Positions 24,370-36,600 of a DNA stretch of 64,000 nucleotides are shown piece by piece. Numbering within the stretch: the first letter of the stretch is position 1; each line of letters opens with the position of its first letter. The DNA is from Lates calcarifer (Eukaryota > Chordata > Actinopteri > Centropomidae). The notes under the pieces are model-generated. The model ran no database searches. It saw only the letters and a program-made list of their open reading frames with translations, and was not told the origin of the DNA. The translations under genes were made by a program, and so were the position numbers. The stretch lies in NCBI RefSeq assembly GCF_001640805.2, contig NC_066851.1, forward strand, positions 3,336,196-3,400,195. The letters run 5' to 3'.

Positions 24370-24375
24370 TTTATT
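24370..24375 (-). terminator. Candidate poly(A) signal, rin3
   Basis: AATAAA on the minus strand, about 730 bases after the rin3 stop codon. Plausible 3' UTR length; not proven. Confidence 0.35.
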
Positions 24376-25103
24376 TACAATACAGTCAGTATCAGTATAG
24401 AGAAGACAAATGTGGAATGAAACTTTCTGGTCTTACTGGGAATTTTGGAAGGAAAATTAAAGTTTTGGCCAATGTAGCTACTGCTATACCTCTGCTTTAA
24501 ATAATAAATGTCATAAAGACCTTTTCCCCTTTAAACATAGGTTTAAGCAGCTTTTCTTCACAAAGTAACATTGATCTAAATGCTGTGGACTTTTTCCATA
24601 GATATCCCAGATTCATCCTGTTAATATAATCCTGAACAAAGTAATAGAAAGAATAGAATCAAGTATCATAGAGTATAAACAGTATAAACATGATCACGTA
24701 TGTGCATTTTAGAATTACATGCATTTTTACATTCTATAAAACCATATCCTCCTGCAGTCCTTGGGGTTCCAGACCCCTTCTCGAGATATAAAATAAATCT
24801 TTTACCTCTTTTACCTCACTTTAGCTGGTCACTGCTCTTCTTGGTGATGCATGTAGCATGTAGCATCAAACCAGTCATGTGTATGAATAGAGTCATATCA
24901 TCACATTCAGTCCTTTGAGATCTTTCATGCACTAATCCACATCAGTCATACTTTCATGTCATTTAAGTCTAAATTAGATTAATATATCAGGTGAGACCTG
25001 AGATTACAACACTTCCCTAAATTTAGTTTCCTTCTTTGAATTAGCACCACACTTATGTAGTTGCCATAGTGATACAGCAGCCGCCACTGTGATGCTGGAT
25101 CAC

Positions 25104-27352
25104 TTACAAGCTAATCAGACTCTCCTCTTCCGTCTCTGGCTCCACAGTATCAACATCTTCTTTGTCAGCTGGGAAGAAGCTCTCTGTAGGTGGGGCTGGG
25201 GGTGGGTCACTGGGGCAACTGCGACCAGGCTGGTTGTTGGGTTGGTCAACAGGGTGATAGACAAAGCAGTAGGCTCCAGGTTGGTAGCTGTTCTTAACAC
25301 TGAGTGCCAGCTCTGTAGAGGCCAGGGGCCGGTGAACACCATCCATATATACACTGAGTGTGTAGGAGTCTGGAGGGAGAGGAGGCATGACATTATCCAG
25401 AGAATAGTAATGGTTAATGATAATATAATAGTAGTGCCACAGAAACACTGTCCCATACAATGAACTAAATCTAGTCAGCAGTGAACCTAAACACTATTAC
25501 TATATTACTATTTCTCAAATGGAATACTAACAGTAATATTAACAGTAAACAGTCACTTTGATATATGAACATAGCAGAGATTGCAACAGTGTTAGGTGGA
25601 ATTTCTTTTCACTTGGACAAATAGGTTGAGATTAATCTCATGTTTGTGTGTTAATCACTGAGCTGAAGTCAGGATGTGGTTAGCCTAGCTTAGCATAAAG
25701 AGTGGAGGCAGGGGGAAACAGCTAGCCTGCCTCTTTCCATAAGTAAAGAATATAAATATACCTAATAGCATGTCTAAAGCGTACTAATTAACATGTTGTA
25801 ATTAGTTCGTTTTGTTTGTACATTTATGATTTTAAAATAACGTGTGCTGTAACTATGTCTTTATTAACTACTAACTACTACTAACTGGCTATAGCACAAA
25901 TCTGTACATGTGTGATGGTAGCAAACATAGCAACCGCACTGTAATGATTAACCTCAGGGAAGCTGCACACTGTGACCCACTGAAATAGCTCCATCACTTA
26001 AACATCACAAATTCTCATTTTTGCATTAGTGTTTGTGTACAGATAAAACAAATGAAATACATCATGTTAATTTGTGAGCCTTAGAGTTGATATGCATTTT
26101 ATATTGTTCTGAACAGAACCGGCTAACTATTTTCTCCTTCTTCCTTCCTTAATATAAAGCTAGGCTATCCATGTCCTCACTGCAGCTCCTGTACTTATCA
26201 CTCTTCCTATGCCACTCTCAGACAGAAAGCGAATGAGTGTATTTCCCAAAACATGTTTAAGTTAAAGTTGTTGTTAGTTTCAGTCTGTCTGATCATTTAT
26301 CAATCCCTCTTTTGGTTAAGGAGGGATTGGAGTCACCGTCATGTGGAGATGGACAACTATATATGTTATATATAGTTTAGCTCACCTCTGGAACCAAATA
26401 CACTTATTTGCTTTTGTATGATGATCAGGCCTCCACTCAACGCCACAAGGTCCGCTCTTTCATGTGGTAATTAGGCCAGCTCGCTAGAGTTTCTAGTGTA
26501 GTATTTGTGCATTTTTTTCAACAAGATCTCTAGTTATATTCCTGTGTTTATTCCACTAATTCAACCCTCCTGTTTCTTACTTCTCCTGGGCCTCCACCGC
26601 TGACTCTGCCTTCTCCACTTGCTTGGGATCCAGCCTCTAGCCTCCGGACTCTGTCCGTTCTTGCTTCCCGCCGAATCCAACCCCAGCTGGGAACTAAACC
26701 TATCAGATACCCCCCCAGTCTTCTACTAACTGTCTTCACCTGTGCACTATTAAAGACTGTGTACCAGAACCCTTGTGTGTGTGTGTCTGGTGTCCACCTA
26801 GTCTGCACAGGGGTCCTAATACTAACCATGACAGAAAAACTAACTTCCACTAACTTCATGGAAGTACAATATTAAATCATTGGAGGCTCCCTTTTAAATG
26901 GTTTAAATTCGAGGGTAATATTATAAAAATCATATTCATGTTGTATAAGGTAAGGAACTGAATTGCGGTGAATAAAACAAAAGTATAACAACCCAGAGGT
27001 GTCTTCCAGACATTCACCTTGTTCAAAGCGTGCAGCACATTGCTCAGCCAGCTGTTCAATTGTTGTAGTGGGGAGGACACCCAGAGTTTTGGCGTTGGTT
27101 CCAACCTCAGGACAGCACACTGTTAGAAAGTCCTGTACAGCACACATACACAACAAGGGTACACAAAGATAAGTGTATGGACATATCTCAGCTTGTTTTT
27201 CTATCTGATTATGTGTGAGTGTTCACAGTCACTTTGACATTTTTGATACTTGTGCTTTCCTGTTTTCAGTCCTCGTTTTTCAAAATATAAGCATTTAAAT
27301 ATCAGTGAGTTGTCTTATTTGTTAAATTGTAATAATTATGTTAATTATGTTA

Positions 27353-27392
<40 letters not shown>

Positions 27393-27659
27393 GTGTGTGG
27401 GTACCCGAACAGATCCTTGGGCCATGCGTTCTTGGTTGAGTGTGCGTCGTCTCTCCCAGCGGTGGATAGAGTCCTGAACCTCTCTGCTGAGCTGCCGTGT
27501 TGCTGACCTCTGCTGGTCAAAAGTCTTTATGTGCTCCAGAGCCCCATAGGTGGTGGTCAGATAATAGGAACCTAGGGGCACACACAAACACACACCCATA
27601 TATATGTACATGTATATATGTACATGTACATATATACATATATATATATATGTATGATA

Positions 27660-27695
<36 letters not shown>

Positions 27696-30600
27696 TGTGT
27701 GTATGTGTTTGTACCTTCTCCTATTGTTAGTGATGGGTCCATCAACTCCATCATATATTCAACATCGAGCTGCAGGGCAGACAGATTGGATCTAGCCAGG
27801 ACGTACATCATTACAGGAAGGAAGTCATCAGCGCCATGGGCCCGCCCTAAACACACACACACACACACACACACATACATACATAAATATTTTGACATTC
27901 CAGAGAAGAACCAAATTTTGATTTGAGTTGGAGAAGTTTATACACTTATTCATGTTATGTAGTTTATTTAAATTTGACTTTGTGCTTTACATGCATACTG
28001 GTATCCACATGTTGTTGGAGTGTGTCTAAAACAGCAGACAGCTGGTGTTTTAGCACATCAGATTTTGCTTCATATCCCAAGATTCTCCTGAGTCAGCTGC
28101 TTACACACATCATCATCATCAAGCAATCTAACACATTCATGGTGAAATGGAATTATCACCAAGTATTTTCAGCTGCAGCCGCAGCAGGAACATTAAAGAA
28201 GCTGGATTCCAAATATGTTTAGGGTTATAGTGATGTGACCTCTCAGTCACCACTTCCAAAATTATAACAATCGGCATGGTTTGTAGGGTCTGCAAGGCTG
28301 CAGCTGGACCCTAATCAGTAAAACAAGCACCAAGGAACGGCACTGATTTTGGCACAGTGGCCACATTTGGAATTGCAGTTACACGCTCACTGACAATCAT
28401 TAAGGAAGAAACAGCTACAGAATGATAAAGACATTTTCCTGAATAAGTCTAATATATTACAATTTGAACTATTAGCCTATAATAAAGTGTTTCTTCTGTT
28501 ACGTTATGCTCATGCTTGCTATGGGGCCAAAAATACAGACACTGGAGGACGCCTGGCAAACATACTTTATGTATTCATCTAATGAGTAAAATGTATTACC
28601 ATGAACCTCCATCTGGTACCCAGTACACTTAAGACATTAATGGAACACAAGCAGGAAGCAACACACGTCTCCTGGTGAGGCACGGTATGTTTACTTCCTG
28701 TTCAGCTTTAGTAAGAAAAAACTAAAATAGTGATGTTAGAACGGCAGCAGGGACCAGATGTTAAAAGACTGTTAGGCATTCTGACCTGGACAGCTGATAG
28801 ACATGGAGTCGTAGATGATCTTGCAGGCCTTGAGCAGCAGCTCAATCTTTTTCTGAGGAGAATACTCCAGATGAAGGTTGTTCAGTTTGATGCTGATCTT
28901 CTCCATAGCCGAGGCCTCAGGGACAGCAGTGGTTACTCCTAATGCAGTGGTGGTGCTTCCTAAGACAACAGACTGATACAACAATAGACGCGCCATTAAC
29001 ATCACAGCTGCAACCACTACTACCGGTATGAGTATAAATGTACAGTACAATACAGTTACAGCTACCTGCTTCTGTTATTTCCTACTATTAGTATTACCAC
29101 TGCAGAAGTGTACATGTTCTGCTGTACCTGATTCTGTGTCAGCTGTTTCATGCTGCTGTCGCTGATGTGCAGTTTTTCCAGACTCTGGTAGATTGGCTCC
29201 CTTAGTGGCTTCAGTACGCTCTTACACAGAGCAGCTTCCACAATGTTCTCTGTATGGACACATGCGTGCATAAACCATGAATGATAATATAGTTCAATCA
29301 TCTCTCTGATGCAGTTTTAACAAAAGCTAAATGAAATACTTCTGTGTAGCCATCACAAAACCTGAAACTACAGCTGATCAGTTGCCACTGATCAACAGTT
29401 GATTGGATTCTATTTGATCGTACAGGTGTTAAAGTGAATATAACATCCTGAATTTGTTACAGTCTTTGTGTCATAAATGTGTAGCTTCTAAACCAAAGTG
29501 AGACATTATGCCTTATCATGGTTTTCTCAGACTTTACAAAGCTTCACACTCACATTTGCACACTTCACATGTCACCCAGACATTACACAACTGTTTTCAC
29601 ATACTGAGTAGTACTATATGAACATGCAAAACATACAAAGGAAGTAACAGTTTCACAGAAATTCCCCTGGTGCCACATAACACATCAAGAATTCAACTGG
29701 GAAAATGAGTAACACAGTAAATAAAGCATAACATAGGCGTAAAGTTAGTTACCTAGTTTGTCTTGTACATACTGATGTTGAGGCTCCAGCATGGCTTGCA
29801 GCTCTGTACTCTGCAGTAGGTAACTCTTCAGTTGAGTCATCATCTGTCTGATCTCCTGTAACAGCTCAGTGGAGGAGGAGTGGTTTGACATGGTCTCCAA
29901 GGTGAAAGCACGGTGCTCTTTTACCTAAACACAAAATACTTTTACTTTAGACTTTTGGTTGATGTTGTTATTCAGACAAATCCTAATATATCAGATGATT
30001 GTTGGACTCAAAATCCAAAACAGATGAGGATCCTTCTTCCTCGCTGTACTCACCAGGTTACCGAAGTAGCTCAGGGGGTCCCTGGCCAGCTCCACTATGC
30101 GCTGAGTGAGACGGCGGTCGTGGCTGATGAGGCCGGTGAGGACGGTGGACAGACGGTAGCGGGCTCGGTCTAACATAACGGTGGTGGATGTTCTCCTCAC
30201 TGCTGCCTTGGGACTACGGCTCTCTGCAGGGCGACTGGAAAGAAATACACAGTCTTAAGTTTTTCTTCATCTCTTAAATGTCTGACATTGACTAGTAAGC
30301 TTCTCCACTTCAGTGTTTGATTTAGTGTCCTTGTGACACTAGACACTTTTAGAAACATTAAATATAGAAACTTTCTGTAAACCACGACCCGTGACTGAAT
30401 TTCCATTAACCACCAACGTTTGCTTATGAGCTCCAGATCACTGCACTGAGACCTGTGCAGGAACATAGTGTCATATAGAGATGAATTTGTATGTATAGCT
30501 CAAAATGTTCTGATGATTTGAATTCTATACAAAGTTCCTTTTTGTTATTAATAAACAGCAAGCAACCTTGTATGTTCAAATATTTTGTAAGCCTAATCCA

Positions 30601-33600
30601 TATGTACTTGAAATTTGTATTTGCGGTCTCTGTTGCTGAGAATGTAGTTGCCTCTTTGTTCTTTTATATAGTAGAAGCTTTAGATTTAACTTCACATGCT
30701 ATATACATGGGATTAATAAAATCATAGATCATACGCTTCTATATACACTTAGTGAGCACTTAATTAGGAACACCATACTAATACTGGGTGGGGCCTCCCT
30801 CCCTCCATTTCACAAGACATTGGAAAAATTCCTTTGAGATTCTGGTCCATGTTAACACAACTGCATCACATCATTTCTGGAGATTTGTCAGCTGCACATT
30901 TATACTAAAACTCTCCCATTATAACACATCCCAATGGTGTTCTATTGTATTCCGATCCTGTGACTAGGGAGGCCACTGAAGTTCACTGAACCCATTGTCA
31001 CGTTCATGAAACCAGTTTGAGAGGACTTTTGCCTTGTGACATTATCATGCTGGAAGTAGCCATTGGGGATGAACATGGTCAGCAACAATACTGACTGTGA
31101 CTGTGACCAGACTGTGGAATCAAAACCATGACTGATGGGTATTGAGGGGGCCAACACTACACCACCACCATCACCAGCAGCAGCCTGGACTGCTGACACA
31201 AGGCAGGTTGGTTCATTCTGATCCTACCTGCACGCCTCAGCAAAAATTAAGATTCATCAGACCAGGCTATGTTTTTTTCCAGCCTTCAACTGTCTAGTTT
31301 TGGTGAGCCTGTGCCTACTGCAGCCTCAGATTTCTGTTCTTGGCTGACAGGAGTAGAACCTGACATGTAAACATGTTGTGCATTCTGAGAAGCTTTTCTG
31401 CTCACCACAGTTGAAAAGAGTGGTTTTCTGAGTTATTGTAACCTTTCTGTCAGCTCCAGCCAGTCCAGCCATTCTCCTCCGACCTCTCTTATCAACAAGG
31501 TGTTTTTGTCTGCAGAACTGCTGCTCACTGAGAGTTTTTTGTTCTTCGCACCATTCTGAGTAAACTCTAGAGACTATTGTATAAAAAAAATCCCAGCAGT
31601 TTCAGAAACACTCAGACCAACCTGTCTGGCACCAACAATAATGCCACTGTCAACGTCACTGAGATATTTGTTTTGCCATTCTGATGTTTGATGTGAACAT
31701 TAACTGAAGCTCCTGACCTGTATCTGTATGATTTTACACATTGCACTGCATCCATATGTTTGCCTGATTGTATAACTGCATGAATAAGCAGTTGTACATG
31801 TTCCTAATCGAGTGTAGCATATTCTATGTATAGAATACTGTTTGGACCTGGTGTTTCTAATTGGCTTTCCCACAAAAACCATGCAATAGGCTTTTATCTT
31901 GTTTGCAAGATAAGGGGGGCAGAAAGTAATGCAGTCCTGTAATGCATTATAGATACACTGTTTCCAGGTGTTTGGGAGTGTTACCCCATATGTGAAAGAA
32001 GTTGTACAAAGCCTTTTGTGGCTCCAGAGGGAAAATGAAATTGAAAAGTACCTGGAGGTGTCGAGTTAGAAAGAGCACACCAGACTCCAACTCAGCTCCA
32101 CATCTCTGCTTGTAGAGATCTGTTCAAGGCAACACAAGCCACTGCTACTAGCATTCTAGCATATCCATGTAAATCTCTGGTTGAGCTGCTGGCAGTGAAT
32201 TTGCATTGTGGGTCATTTGGGTGTAACTTTTTGACATAGAGGAAGAACGTGTGGAATAAAAAAATATATTTTTGCTTCTGCTGCAACAATTTTGATCCAA
32301 TTCTAAAGCTGTCTAAGTTGAGTCTGACAATCTTACTGGTGGGGAGTGGTCTTTTAAAGCTACAATACTTTAAAAAGCTTCATGAAACCAGCTTTTAAGC
32401 CTCAAGATTTATTCCCAGCTACATAAAATGCATCCCAGAAAATAATGAGTATCTTATCATAATTACTTTTCCCTTGCTAGTAGTTTCAGGCCACTAAATA
32501 AGGAAGAGTGACTTGTCCTAATCTCTCAGTCATTCTCATCAGATAAACACTTTTGATTGAAGAACATAGCCTTTCCTCTGGCCCCACCCTCCTGATAAGC
32601 TTAACATTTTTGCCCATGTAGTGGTAGGGATCTAAGAATACCAAAGTCTTTTCTCTTCCTTTGTTGAGCATTCCAAAATTTTACTTTAAAGAATCTAGTA
32701 AAGGCAATAGAAATTCCACAGTGCAGAGGGTATGAGGAAATACAGATCTGACTGCTACATTTTCCATACTCAGTTATTCAAACAAGTTTATGCAGTGTAT
32801 ATTGGACTGCTTGAGTGATTTTAAGAGGCATTCTCTGCTTGAGTGAGATTTGGTGTACCACAAGTGGCTATTCTGGGACCCTTCTTTCTCGTAATGTCTG
32901 TATGTGCATCCACACAGTCATGTGATGTACAAAAACCAGATTTCATTACAGTGCTACACACCCAGACCCTCGCATGCAGAACATCCCAATGACACCTCAG
33001 TAGCTAGTCTGCATGAATATTTGGATTACATACTAGCTGTTGGCTACTAATCTAAAGATGATGAATGAACTGTTGATGTTGAATGAAATACATGTTACAG
33101 GATCAACCAAAGTTGATGACAACTTTGTCTTTAAAGCCCAGAAAATCACACCATCCTATCAGAATTATCAGCATTATCACTGGCATCAACCATTTGCTGA
33201 GCACTTTCCCTGAACAGTGATTGCCCAGTTATGGTTTAGCAGCCATAACTTGACCTTTGGGTTTCTCTGCATGTTGATGAGGTGTACAAGGAGCTGTAGA
33301 ATGAACAATACTTACTACCTACAGTAGTAACTGAGTGTTACTTTCAAGGCCAAAGAGCATTAATGTTTCTGTGGTTACAAGTTGCATGAAAAATGTGTTC
33401 AGGAGAGCACATTTATTGTATAGTATCTCCTGACTGTGTGGAAGTTGGTTGTATATCAGAATGTGGGCTAACCTTAGTGGGTCTAATCTTGCATTTTTTG
33501 AGAATTTCTTGAAATTTGGTACAAATGTTCATGAACTGATTAGAATTTGGTAGTCAAAGATCAAAGGTCAAGGTTACTGTGAACTCAAAAAACTTAATTT

Positions 33601-36600
33601 TGGCTTTGTGAACGCAATATCTCAGGAATGCTTGGAGGGAATATCTTCTAATTTGGCACAAACATTTACCTGGACTCAAGGATGTGGCTGGTTAGAATTT
33701 GGCAGTCAGTGGTGAAAAATTAAGAATTGAAGGAGCTGAGAGGGAGTAATTCTAGCTCCTTATCATACTTAGAATAAGAATTGTATAATACAGTGGAAGA
33801 GGACCCACTCCCTATGTAGATATAAATTGCTCATTCTAAGCAAGTGAAAACACAGTGATGATTAGTTTTAGGTGATAACACACATATAAAAACATATTTT
33901 TGTATTTTCCATTTCTGCTAAGAGATCCCAGTAAATTTTACACACTGGACCTTTAATGGCACCTGAGGAGAGAATGGCACCACCAAGTGTTAATCTCAGT
34001 GAAGCAAGTCCTAATATTTTCATAGGTAGTGGATGTAAATGCACATTAATTTTCTTTTGACAGTTTGCCAGTGGCAAAAGAAAAACTAAACTAAACTAAA
34101 CTAAACTGCGTGGGAAACAGTTTGACAAACTTGATAGACAGTCAATAAAATCATCATGGCCTCTCTGTAACAGCCAATCCAGACCTACTGGTTGTTTTGC
34201 TCCTGTTCCTGGCTCAGCTCTCCTTCCTCTTCTGTGCTGCTGGTAGAGCAGGAGTCAGGGTCAGTCGCTAGCACCGCGCCCCCTTGTGGCGAGTACAGTG
34301 ACACATCTGGCCGCCGTGCTGACGAGGGAGGAGGGACTCTCATCCCAGCACTCTGATTTACTAATCCTCCTGCAGCCTGGTTGGGGCACACAGATGCGTC
34401 CGGGGAGCATGGTTTCCTTCTTGGTGGAGGGACTGGTCGGGATGGTTTCTTGACTGATGACGAACACTGGGGACTGATTTTGTGCTTGTCCTCTTCTTTA
34501 TCCATTTTCACCTCTTTTCCCTCCTTCTCATCCTCTATCTCTCTCTTTTCTCTGTCCCTTTTAACATCTTGTTGATGTTGACTACTGTTCTCTTGTTCAG
34601 CCTCCTCACCCAGCAGACCTGATCTACTTCCTGTTTTCTCCTCTCCTCTGTCTCCTCCCCCCTTTTTCTCAGTTTTCTTTGGCAGGATTTTGTCCCTTCT
34701 CTCTCTCCATCCCCTGTCCTACCTCTCGGTCGGTGCTGTTTTTGGAAGAGGTGCGACGGAGAGGAGCAGGAGGCAGAGGTGGAGCAGCTCGGCCCTGCAG
34801 GGGAATGGGAGGCCTCGATGGAGAAGGTGATGTTGACATTGACTTCCTCTCTTCTTTCTCCCCTCCTCCCTTTCCTTCCTCTTTTCTCACAGCTGCTGGA
34901 GTTACAGAAGATGAACTGTGAAGCAAGGGGGGAGAGGAGAAGAGGAGGCCCATCCCAGATCCTGTGCCCAGGCTGGGGGGTCGGGGTGGGGGACGCTTAT
35001 ATTTAATCCCCTGGTTGGGTGTGGTCTTAGTCTGACCTTTGTCCTCTGGGCTAACCTTCTGTGGGCCTTCTCCATTCTGCAGGGAGGAGGTGGTGTTTTG
35101 ATTGGTGATCATATCGAGTTTGGAGATAGAAGAATGGTTCAGGTCTTTGTTGGGGCTCTCTTCCACGGTAACTGGATTGACATACAAATACAGACTGTTG
35201 TGGTTTTTATCCAAAACCAGGTTCTGGTTCTTTGCCTTCTGGTTCAGATCAGATGTCCAGAAATCTGTAACACAGGTAGTCAGCGTTGAAATAGTTGCTT
35301 TATGCTCACTTGTCAGATCTCTCTCTGGCTTTCTTTTTTTCATGTTGCATATATTTTTTTGTTTATTCATCATATTATCATTCTTGATATATATAATATA
35401 TAGTTTTTCTCTCTTTTTTTCTTATTCAACAAAGTGATAATAGAATATTTCAAATTGTTTCTTGCTGAGAGTTTAATTTAAAAAACAACCTCTACCATTC
35501 TGGGTTATGTGAGGGACTATTTCTTGTTTGTGTTGCCAGGCAACCAGCAGATAGTCCAGGAAGTCATTCTGCCGGGCTAAGAAATAGTCCTGCACATAAC
35601 AACCCATAAAACCACAAGTCTACACTACATATTATACAGAAGACACACTGTATATACTGATTAGTCTACAATGTACATAGAAACCTTTTTATGTTCAAGG
35701 TTTCTATGTACAATGTACATAGAAACCTTTTTATGTTCAATTAAATGTGATATATTACACATATACGCTATACCTATATATACACTGGATATTCATGCAT
35801 GCTGTTTTCTATTTTGTTATATCTTTTCATTGCTTGCCTCAGCTTAATTTTTTTTATATTCACTGTTTTTCAAGGTATACATTCATTCTGTGTCTATATG
35901 TTTTCATACATGCTGTCATTCCTATATTTTCGTTCTATATTTCCTAACATTTCTGGTAAATCGTGTTATTGATGCAGTTCCTCTTTTCTTCTTTCATTGC
36001 AGTATCCTGTTCTTTGCAATGGCAATGACCTAACTTAAGAGCACTAATGATGTAGATTTATCTACCTGCACCCATAGCAGAGATGACCTCCAGCTCCTCT
36101 CTCTTAGTTGCCGTGGTAATCGCCAGGGGTAACCTCAGTGGGATGGTCAGGATGTCCCTGATTGGTGGATTCAATTAGCCAGCATTAAATGTAAGAGGGG
36201 AGTTTCAATACTTTGACCTAACACAGTCTTTCTGTTTTTATGGCTGTATGTGTTTATGTGTTGTGTGTGTGTGTGTGTGTGTGTGTATGCATCTTTATGT
36301 AAATGTGTGTAATTTCCTTTGTGTTTTGTGTGGATGTAACTATATGTATAGATATACTGTATACGTGTGTACAGTATGTGTATTTATACAGTATACAGTA
36401 TGTATGTTTATGAATGTTCAGTGTTTATGCATGACTTGAGTGTTAATGTGCATGTGTCTGCACATGTGTATACAGTGGCAAAGCCCTTTGGATTTTCCTG
36501 ATGTTCTGCATTACATGCTCCTGGAATGTGAACTGATCTTCATCTAAGTCACAAGTATAGGCAAACACAATGTAATTAAGATAATAATGCACAATTACAA

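Larger units (their letters stand above)
20874..25103. other. Intergenic region, pth2 promoter side to rin3 3' end
   Basis: No gene is supported. It holds a (TG)n run at about 21101-21135, a mariner-type MITE at 22385-22491, and the presumed rin3 3' UTR (25103 down to about 24350). Open frames such as 23135-23494 lack splice or family evidence. Confidence 0.55.

Noticed and set aside
26548..26859. 103-codon minus-strand open frame in the last rin3 intron
   Set aside because: No splice sites in phase; it lies in an LTR-like GC-rich repeat block.
27497..27898. Several open frames made of Val-Cys or Thr-His repeats
   Set aside because: They are GT/CA microsatellites read in frame across real rin3 exons.
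35534..35592. Possible extra rin3 exon reading DYFLARQNDFLDYLL
   Set aside because: Phase does not fit either neighbour, and the sequence is the core and arms of a foldback element.
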